From Euborellia annulipes (taxonomy: Eukaryota > Arthropoda > Insecta > Dermaptera > Anisolabididae): a stretch of 64,000 nucleotides of DNA. The position numbers were made by a program, and so were the translations under genes. The stretch covers positions 1-64,000 of the forward strand of contig JAKCPI010015815.1 of NCBI GenBank assembly GCA_023213315.1, in the 5' to 3' direction. The stretch's first letter is position 1. The number at the start of each line of letters is the position of its first letter. Below are positions 56,005 through 64,000 of the stretch, in pieces. Below the pieces are notes generated by a model that saw only the letters and a program-made list of their open reading frames with translations, did no database searches and was not told the DNA's origin.

Positions 56005-56184
56005 GCCGTGACCCGTGGCTCAGAGTGAGTTAGCTTCTCATGACTGGGGTCCCGAGTTCGCTTCCCGTTCCAAGTGAAAAAAATTTATTTCATTTGAATT
56101 TGATACCAATCGTTTGAAATAATTAGGGATGGAATTTAAATGACCTTAGATACCGAAAATTACCTTAAACAAATTTTAAAAAAA
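56005..56184 (+). mobile_element. SINE family B, variant
   Basis: GACCCGTGGCTCAGAGTG and box B AGTTCGCTTCCCG, then AATTTATTTCATTTGAATTT and ACCTTAGATACCGAAAATTA with an A tail. Near-identical flanks (AACGTTCATT and AACGTTGATT) suggest a target duplication. Confidence 0.7.
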
Positions 56185-56621
56185 AAAAACGTTGATTAGG
56201 CCTATAATTATTTGAATTTTTTTATAAAATAATCATTCATCAATATTTCAAGAGTATCTGACTTTGATGTGAGCCCACGTCCTCTAACTTTATAGTTTTA
56301 AATGTTTTCAATGTCATCACCTATGACCCCACGGCCTGAGGGCGGGCGCTAACATTACACTTCGATATATCCATCCATCCCTTCGTGAATCATGTCGACT
56401 GTTCAAAAATATAGTCGAGAAAAGATCAAACGTTGTTTAGAGACAAGCAACACATTCCATCTAAAATGGCAAATTACTTGAGTCTAAGGTCGGAGAAATA
56501 AATCTTTTTAAATAAATTAAAACATTTTAAACATACTTTAAAGACATAATTAAAATTCTAATTCGATGTATTAATTTATTCTCTAAATAGAAAAATTTGA
56601 AACAGATATAATTTAATGGTT

Positions 56622-56790
56622 GGTTGTCCGGGACCCGTGGCTCAGAGAGGACACTAGCTCCCGAGTTGGCTTCCCGTCCTAAGCGAGAAAAATTTATTTC
56701 ATTTGAATTGACTACAAATCATTGGAAATAAAAGAGGGATGGGGTCTAAATGGCCTTAGATGCCGAAAAAGACCTTAAATTAAAAAAAAA
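56622..56790 (+). mobile_element. SINE family B, variant
   Basis: Same order as 56005-56184: GGGACCCGTGGCTCAGAG, GAGTTGGCTTCCCG, CTTAGATGCCGAAAAAGACC, A tail. Confidence 0.7.
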
Positions 56791-56799
56791 ATTATGATT

Positions 56800-58595
56800 G
56801 CGTTGTTTTTTAATCGAAAAGTTTAAAAATTTTATTCAGATATATATTATATTTTTTTTTATTTTTTCATATTCAGTTTTATTTTATTTTTTCATATTCA
56901 GTGTTTGGATACAATTAATCTAACAATTGTAAGCACTAGTGTAACCAGGTATAAATCATAGGGAAGGTGGTGGATAAAATTTGGACTACAAAAAAATTTT
57001 AAAAAATATTGGAGTGAAATATTTCCCTAAAAATAATTAGAGTTTGAAGAAAAGTTTTGCTCAGAAAAGGTATAAAAACTTTTTAAAAATTAGCCTTTTT
57101 TAAATTACATGCACCAAATTCCCACCCCTCATTTTGCGTTATGAAAAAATTAATGGTGGGCCTGCCTATTTAGTTAATTAAAAAAAGAATTTCAAAAATA
57201 AATTGTTTTAGAAGCATTAATGCAAAATTCATATTTTAAATTTGAATATCTCAAAAGTCAGTAAATTTTTAAAATTCCTCCCTAATCAATTATATACATT
57301 AAAATAGTGATTACTTTGCCATTCAAAAGAAATAAAAAAGTTAAAAACAAATCTAATGAGTTTAATTTTCATTTCCAATTCCGTTTTATCAAATAAAAAA
57401 AAATAACCAAATGGCTTAAATAAGAATGCTGGACCCCATATATATATAAATTAATCAATAACGGATATCGTTTAAAGTCTTAAATGGCCTGAGTTGCGAA
57501 AAGACTGTGTGAATGTGTGTGTGAGTGTGAGGTGAATGAGAAAAAAGTGTGAATGTTTTTAAGAAGAAAAAAAAAATTAAAAAATAAATGAATTTGATTT
57601 GTTAGTAAATAAAACAAATTGCGTTATTTTCTTATTAAATTTAAAGAAAAATTTAAATTGATCAATTAATTATGGAAAAGTGAATCAAATTACATACCAA
57701 AGAGTATAAGTTGAAAAGTATTTTCATATTGTGAATCATCTATTCTTGCCTTACATAAGATTATCCAATTCTAACACAATAGTTGAAATTTATTGAAAAA
57801 ATAAAAAAAAACCCAAAAATTTTTTGCTATCATGCTTAAAAAAATAAATAAATAAATAAAAAAAAAAAAACAGATGTGTCTGCTTCACTTTCTCGTCAGC
57901 AAATAACGGATGCTACACTATCGAGAGAAATATCATATCCTTATCAGTTCTTTCAGGAAATTCTTAATAATGAAAGAAATCATTTAATTTGTAAGCCTTT
58001 AATTAATGACCCTATTCCATTCAGCATAGCAATGTACTTATCGATAAAATTTTAATAATATAAAGAATTTAGATAATGTAATGAAATAAAAGTGTTATAA
58101 ATTCTAATTATATATTCATAAATATTTTAAATAAATTGATTAACGGTACTAGCATTGCCATTTATATTGATAAACGTATGACGACGAGGGAGAAAATTTT
58201 ATATTTTATAAAAGTGTTAAAACAAATTTCACTCAGGAGTAAGTAGATGGGAGAATAAGAAAAAAGACGATAATTGTTCCGATTTGTAATTCTTATCAAA
58301 CGTCTATCAAGAGTCAGGCCGTGCGGTGGGCTGATCGGCTTGCTTCTTCTATGAATTTAATATGCCGATCTCGAATTATGGGATAAAATTGATTAAAATT
58401 TATTCATTTCTAATTTAAACATGTATAAGTTAATTGTTTTTATAAATTATAGAAAAAGAAAAAATAATAATCAAACACAAATCTGGAGGTAGTCCAAAAG
58501 CTAGGGGTTCAAAACTGAGAACAATCAAAAAGTTTAGCATTTTTTTTATGAATTCTGCCTAAAAATCTTCCTTTCAAATATGAATAATTCATACT
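56800..58595. other. Intergenic, only a SINE A tail
   Basis: AT-rich; 57406-57580 is the 3' half of SINE A (AAATGGCTTAAATAAGAATG to poly-A). No gene seen. Confidence 0.5.
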
Positions 58596-58597
58596 GA

Positions 58598-58772
58598 TTT
58601 TTTTTTTTTATTTATTTGTCTTTTTCGGCAACGAAGGCCATTTAGGCTCTATTTATTTCAATTTATTAGTAGCCAATTAAATTGAAATAAATAATCGCCT
58701 GAGACGGGATGCGAACCCGTGACGCTTGATACTGAAGGCCACAACGCTAACTCCTTCCCCAAGGCCCAAGGG
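58598..58772 (-). mobile_element. SINE family B, inverted
   Basis: Poly-T, TTTTTCGGCAACGAAGGCCA, GAGACGGGATGCGAACCCG (box B complement), CAAGGCCCAAG end. Confidence 0.8.
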
Positions 58773-59819
58773 GATATTGAATTTTATAACTGCAAAAAAA
58801 AAGGTGAGTAGCACCATAGACACGCAAAATTTCTGCGGAAAATATGATTTCTGAAGCGAGGAGGAAATGAGGAATTCAAAACTAAGATTCCGCCTATTTA
58901 GGCTCAATCAAAATAGAAATTATTTATTATAAATATTTCATATCTTGAGGCAATTTCTCTAATAAAACAAATATTATTTTAAAGGTGATTATTATGTTAA
59001 TTTATTATAATTAATCATTTTCCAAGTATAATTGATTTAGTTAGTTCACTAAACTCATTGGAAATAATTTTATATTAGAATAAATTCAAATTGAGATTAA
59101 AATTTGTTGATTTCTCTGATGAAAGACCGTGATTATGATTGCCTATATTAACATTGAAAAACAATTATTCGAGCAGAGGTAAAGCTCTTGACTCACGATC
59201 TATGACTATTCCTTTACAACTTGAGAGAAAAAATCTATTTATATTGGCTAGAAATTATTATAAATATGTATATGGACTATGGTTGTCTCTTAAAAAATCT
59301 GGTGTGATTGGTCGCACGAAATTGACAAATGTCAGGGCCAAGGTAAGTGGGTTCGGACCCTAGCCAGTCCGATGAATTTATTTAAATCTTTTAAATACCA
59401 AATGGTAAAAATTAATATGCCTAAACCCTAATTTATTTATATCCTAATTAATATTTATGTATAAAATCTGCACAGAGAGAATATTTATATAAAGTGAGAA
59501 ATTGCATGTAAAATTGGAAAATAATTTTTCCTCAATAATAAACGAGTTATTCAAACAATTGTTAAATGGATTATTATTTTAATTAGATGCAATTGTTTTA
59601 ATTAGAGAGAACTTATTAATATATAAAGTGTTATGCAAGTCATATAATTTTAAGGGGAATGCCTTTTATGAAGGATAATAAACTCCTAAAATCCTAATTA
59701 GAGATACCTACATACTTTAATTATTAATTTGAAAATCCGTGATTTTTTTAAATTTTATAAATTTAATAAAAAAATCTAATTAAAATTTACAAGTCCCTTA
59801 TTGGTTATTTTCGCTAGGA

Positions 59820-60030
59820 AATGTTGCCATCTGGAGGGACGCTAACAAAACAGATTTTCACCAACCAATCAGAGACAAGAACAGACTCTGCAATGTAAAG
59901 GAGGCTCTGAACAGCGGGTCTTAACGGTATTTAAGGAGGAATAACAAGAGGGGTTGGCCAAAAGCGGCGGAGAAGTTGCCAAGGAATTTCTTCCGAACCA
60001 CCCCGATGAGACAGCTATAAAAGGAAATAA
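59820..60030 (+). promoter_or_regulatory. Candidate core promoter with CCAAT and TATA boxes
   Basis: ACCAACCAATCAGAG at about 59861-59875, GGTATTTAAGG at about 59928, CTATAAAAGG at about 60015, in a GC-richer patch. No credible reading frame follows on the plus strand, so the product, if any, would be non-coding or spliced. Confidence 0.3.
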
Positions 60031-60381
60031 AGAATTTCTGCAAAAATATTTGAAATTTTTTTATAGTAATATCATCAAAAAAAATAACTTATCCAATTAA
60101 ATTGTTAATATATAAAAAAATACGTGAAAGTTTGGGTGTACAGACGAATGAATCTTAAAATTATTCTATGTAAAATTTGTATTTCATTTTTATTTTCATT
60201 ATTAAAATTACAATAGACAAATAATAATTTTGGTGTTTTAACTGTGATGACAAAATTAACAAAGAAGCTGATGTGTGTAGTCTTTAATTGACAATATTAT
60301 ATCAATCACGGCAGTGAGAGCTATTAAATAAAAAAAAAGTAAGTGATTTTAACAAACTTTCAAGCAACTTTATTATGGGCA

Positions 60382-60755
60382 GGGCCGTCTTAAGAAATTC
60401 GGCGCCCGTGGGCTACTAGAAATAACGCGCCCCTCTTCCTATTTATTTTCCGAGCTTTTTCTCTGGCAAACTGATCAATAATATCACTAGTATTTAAATT
60501 ATCAAAGAAATCTCTCTCAATGGATAAAATACTTAAATCATTGAGTTTGCTCTGTCACAAAGAAGATCGTAAGTAATTTTTCATTCTTTTGATTGCTGAA
60601 AATGATCTTTCGCCACTGCAGTTTGTAGTGGCGATACTTAAAATATGCGCAGTGCTGTGGTTACGTTTAGAAATGTAGATTCAATTTTTAACTCGATAAA
60701 ATATAGATATTGCCGCCCCCAAAAGGTTTCGCCCTGGGGCTATAGCCCATTTAGC
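60382..60755 (-). pseudogene. hAT transposase remnant (C-terminal dimerisation domain)
   Basis: The minus strand from 60635 reads IATTNCSGERSFSAIKRMKN, then YLRSSL, an in-frame TGA at 60555-60557, and continues QSKLNDLSILSIERDFF and DIIDQFAREKARK. This is the C-terminal hAT dimerisation region. The copy is broken by the stop and lacks the catalytic part. Flanks CAGGGCC and GGGCTAAATGGGC look like decayed hAT ends. Confidence 0.75.
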
Positions 60756-60839
60756 CCTGTGGTTAGGGCCCCCCTGATTATGGGGGAGGAGGAGGCGTAT
60801 GAATATATAACCCCGGGCCTGGCCACTTATTAAAGAAAA

Positions 60840-61890
60840 GATATATTCCAGGATTAAAAAATAAATATAGGACCTATATAGAATAAATTTATCAAAAGAT
60901 TTTACTTTTAAATTGAAATTCAGAAAAGAAAAGTAAATCAGTAAAAATATGATTGTAAATCAATGTTTCTAAGAGTGAAAAACAAGATAAAAACATATGG
61001 CTCCGGCGAACATCAAGGCAATAAAGTGGCCTGTAGCTAAACAACAAGGAAAAGAGGGTTTGGAACAAAAGGCCCGGGAAAAAAGGCAACCTGCACAGAC
61101 AAAACTTTTGAGGGTATAAAGCAAGAATCTCAACAACAAGTGAAATACTGGTATAATATGTACAAATTTTGTTTTTGACACTTGCTTGTTAAATGTTTTT
61201 TTTTTTTTTCTTTTCCAAGAACAAGTGCAAAAATTAAACTTTAAAGCTTTCTCTCCTAAATCATTATTTTTAATCTAGAGAATTGAAAACTAAAAGATAC
61301 ACCAGCCTTTATTTTTTTTAAATGTAATTATCCCTTTCAGTCGGTATCGTCTTTAGAGGGAGATGGCGAGTTAATGCGAAGTCTGAATTGCAGAAAGAAA
61401 AGAAAAATGTGGGAGAGCTCGAGCATAAAAAAATACGAATTAATGAGGAGTCTGAAATGCATTGTTTCTATACCAGTTATCGGGATTTTTTTTTTCTCTG
61501 GGAACTCACGGGTTAGAAGGAAATACGAATAATCGAGCCACGAAATATCGGGATTCTACTGTAATTCATTATTTGACAATCCATCTTACGAAACCAGACC
61601 GCGTAGTGTAATTACCATCAAAATCAACTCTCTAAGATTCGATTACGCTCGATCCTGGCTTCATCATTTTTCTTTAGTCTAATAAGTTATCTAATAAGTA
61701 GGAGTAACAAAAATCTAAGACCGACCAAAAAATTTTAAAAAATATCAAATAAAAATTGAGTGTTTTTTTTAAGATGTTGATAATAATTGTTTTATACTGT
61801 ATTTTTGATATGTTATCAAAATCATTAAGGTTTTTTTTCGGCATCTTAGGCCATGTCATATAGATTTTTAAACGATACAAATATTATTAG
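60840..61890. other. Intergenic, no gene seen
   Basis: Moderately AT-rich with a SINE-tail scrap (TTTTTTTTCGGCATCTTAGG) at about 61830. Nothing else supported. Confidence 0.4.
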
Positions 61891-62094
61891 GACCCTGTTA
61901 TGCATTAGTGTGTCAAGCGCCAAAAAAATTGTGTTAAGCACTGAATATTGTTTCAAATACTTTAATTAATAGTATTTTTTATGAAATATGTCCTAAAAAA
62001 ATTTATATTTAATGTTACTTGCACAATTGTCAAAAAAAATTATATACAGTATAATCCAATGCGGCGCTTGACACACTAATGCGTAACAGGGTCC
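61890..62094. mobile_element. Short MITE with 30-bp inverted ends
   Basis: GGACCCTGTTATGCATTAGT at the left and its complement (ACTAATGCGTAACAGGGTCC) at the right, both continuing into GTGTCAAGCGCC, around an AT-rich core of about 145 bp. Target duplication unclear. Confidence 0.7.
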
Positions 62095-62149
62095 ATTTAG
62101 GATATATCTTTGGATCCAGGCATATTTATTTATAACATTTGGATTCGGA

Positions 62150-62271
62150 AGATTTAAACTGGAGGAGGCAAATGGCTAAGCCGGCTGTATTACGGAGCTC
62201 GAAGTCTCAACAATGCTCGGGTTCGAATCCAGCTCGATGCAAATAATTCAAACATTTGCCCAAGTCTCCTC
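62150..62271 (+). mobile_element. tRNA-like SINE family C, split by a later insertion
   Basis: AAATGGCTAAGCCGG (box A-like) and GGGTTCGAATCC (box B), then TCAAACATTTGCCCAAGTCT; the continuation appears at 63743 after the 1.5-kb insert. Confidence 0.6.
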
Positions 62272-62274
62272 TTA

Positions 62275-63739
62275 GGCCTCGGGTACGATACGAGCGGTGA
62301 GCGGCGGGGTGGCGGCAAAGCGGCAGGGGGCAGAGGGCAGGGGGTGTATGATATAAGCGGCAAATTGAATCAGCGAGCGCAATATTCAAATATAAGTGAA
62401 AATTCGAGTCGGCTAGAAGCCCTTTTATCTATTCCTATATCTTATTTCAATTAAGCATACAATTATTTAAATTTTAAAATCACAAGTATTATATTATTAT
62501 TTTTTTTTTATAATTAATTTTAAGTGAAAGATTATCATATATTTTTTTGTATTAGATTTTCTGTCAAATTTATTAAGTCTCAAATTATTAAAATAAAATT
62601 CAATTCTATTTCAAAATATTTGACACTTTATTATCATTTATCATGCAATGAATGAATTTAACAAACAAAAAGAAATTAAATATCATGTTTAGAGGGGCCC
62701 AGGAAATTCTTTGTATGTGGTAGGTCCTTTCTTATCGAGTTGTAGTAATAAAAATTAAATTTCAATTTCCAGAGCATTTTAATTTATTTGACAATTCGGC
62801 ATTTGTTGCAGGTTCTTACTAAAACAATATTTTCAAGAACAAATTATTTCATTTAAGAATTCTTGCTATTGTTAACACATAAATAATTTGATCTTTAATT
62901 AATTGAAGGAAATTGGATGTCACAGCGACTCTTGATGAAGGTGTGTTAATATATATATATATATAAACACAAAATTATTTTTTAATTTATATATTTATTA
63001 GCACTTAACACACAATATATATATTAAAAAAATATTTTGTATTTAGTTATATATATATATCAACACTCACTTTCATCAAGAGTCGCTGTGACATCCTGTT
63101 TTCTTCAATTAATTTAAGAACAAATTATTTTTGTGTTAATTCATATACATTGCCTTCTCATTATAAATGGGTTGATTTTGTCGAATTCCATCTTCACATC
63201 GTTATCATAAGATTATTTAGTAATATTAATGTCATCAAGCACCACACAAGGATAAATCATAAATAATCTTTGCAATTTGTGCTATATTTTGACTTCTTTC
63301 CTTAAAAAAATATAATTTTTTATGCTTTAAATAATTTGTTTTATTAATTAAATATACATACCGCCTTTCTTATTGGTTCAATTCTTGGTTTAATAATATA
63401 TTTACCAACATATTATTCCATATTTCCTTTATGAATTTGTCTGATAGATCAAATGTGTGTGAAATTTATTGCTTCCATATCGAACTGTCAAAGTAAAAGT
63501 AACCTCACTTTTTGGTTAAAGGCGGCCATTTTCATGAGCGGCGGCTGGGCGGTGAGCGAAATTTAATGTCGGGGACGAGCGGCGAGCGGCGAGCGGTGAG
63601 CGTCAAAAGTTGCCGCTCTGCCGCTCAGGCTTATCCTAGCCAGCAGCCACCCAAATACATTGAAACCAATACGTACAAAAAAGTTGAGCGAATTCGCTCT
63701 GCCGCTCTGCCGCTCACCGCTCGTATCGTACCCGAGGCC
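62275..63739. mobile_element. PIF/Harbinger-like non-autonomous element, 1465 bp, TTA duplication
   Basis: Ends GGCCTCGGGTACGATACGAG, then CGGTGAGCGGC, repeated inverted at the right. TTA stands at 62272-62274 and 63740-63742, the usual 3-bp Harbinger target. Subterminal GAGCGGC repeats lie near both ends, mostly right. No transposase frame is seen. It contains an inner inverted repeat at about 62893-63115 (GGATGTCACAGCGACTCTTG arms). Confidence 0.7.
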
Positions 63740-64000
63740 TTAGAGTAGAAAAAATCTCAACTCCCAGGCACAAAGGGCCTAATTTGGTGAGCCTAAGTGC
63801 CTCATAAAATTCATCCAAGATTTAAACTTTAAAATATACAAATTTTAAATGTATAACATTTGGTATTTAAATGATTTAAATAAAACCCACGCCCCGTGGC
63901 TTTTAGACTAACAATATTGACATATGTCAACACCTCTAGCCTCTCAACCGGGGAGGGGGAGGGGATAGTCGTTTCTCGTAAGAAATATTGTTTAGAATTT

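Noticed and set aside
62893..63115. Inverted repeat with CTTGATGAAG as another hammerhead
   Set aside because: No GAAAC box on either strand, so only the inverted repeat itself is supported.

Overview
The window is AT-rich nuclear DNA from an animal. It has compact multi-exon genes with GT-AG introns, long intergenic stretches, and a very high load of small transposon-derived repeats. The proteins are animal types (transportin, FBXW9, MRPS36/KGD4, a TGIF-class TALE homeodomain). Base composition and repeat style fit an arthropod; a copepod such as a sea louse is my guess, from general impression rather than any diagnostic sequence.

Layout. 1-2560: repeats. 3154-8486 (-): the first six coding exons of a transportin-1-like gene; the rest lies beyond the left edge. 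8487-11015: repeats. 11016-15029 (-): an F-box/WD40 gene matching FBXW9. 15030-15547: divergent promoter region. 15548-17095 (+): complete MRPS36/KGD4-like gene of 78 codons. 17096-21170: repeats and poor-looking sequence. 21171-29140 (-): TGIF-like homeobox gene with two alternative-looking terminal exons. 29141-45000: mostly non-coding, with a few candidate exons (31.9-32.9 kb on +, 40.8-41.0 kb on -). 45160-52637 (-): twelve related phase-1/phase-1 exons, several encoding AT-hook-like GRP motifs. 53-64 kb: repeats only, including a decayed hAT transposase and a 1.5-kb PIF/Harbinger-like element.

Most striking features. (1) The tandem exon array reads open for 298 codons when joined, and five neighbouring units (exon plus intron) are near-copies. 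One spacing in it is explained to the base by a 192-bp hAT-type element plus an 8-bp target duplication. (2) At least a dozen loci carry hammerhead-ribozyme-like cores (CTGANGA, stem II, GAAACGTY), often as head-to-head inverted repeats with long target duplications. This is the known habit of Penelope-like retroelement terminal repeats. (3) The TGIF gene has two terminal exons of identical length (41 codons) with the same C-terminal motif, 1.2 kb apart.

The non-coding part is built from recurring families: a 650-700-bp repeat called R1 here; two tRNA-derived SINE families with box A/B, poly-A tails and 11-13-bp target duplications; a third tRNA-like family; hAT-type elements with 8-bp duplications; and Tc1-like elements flanked by TA. 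All gene calls come from reading splice signals and translations by eye; no search was run.
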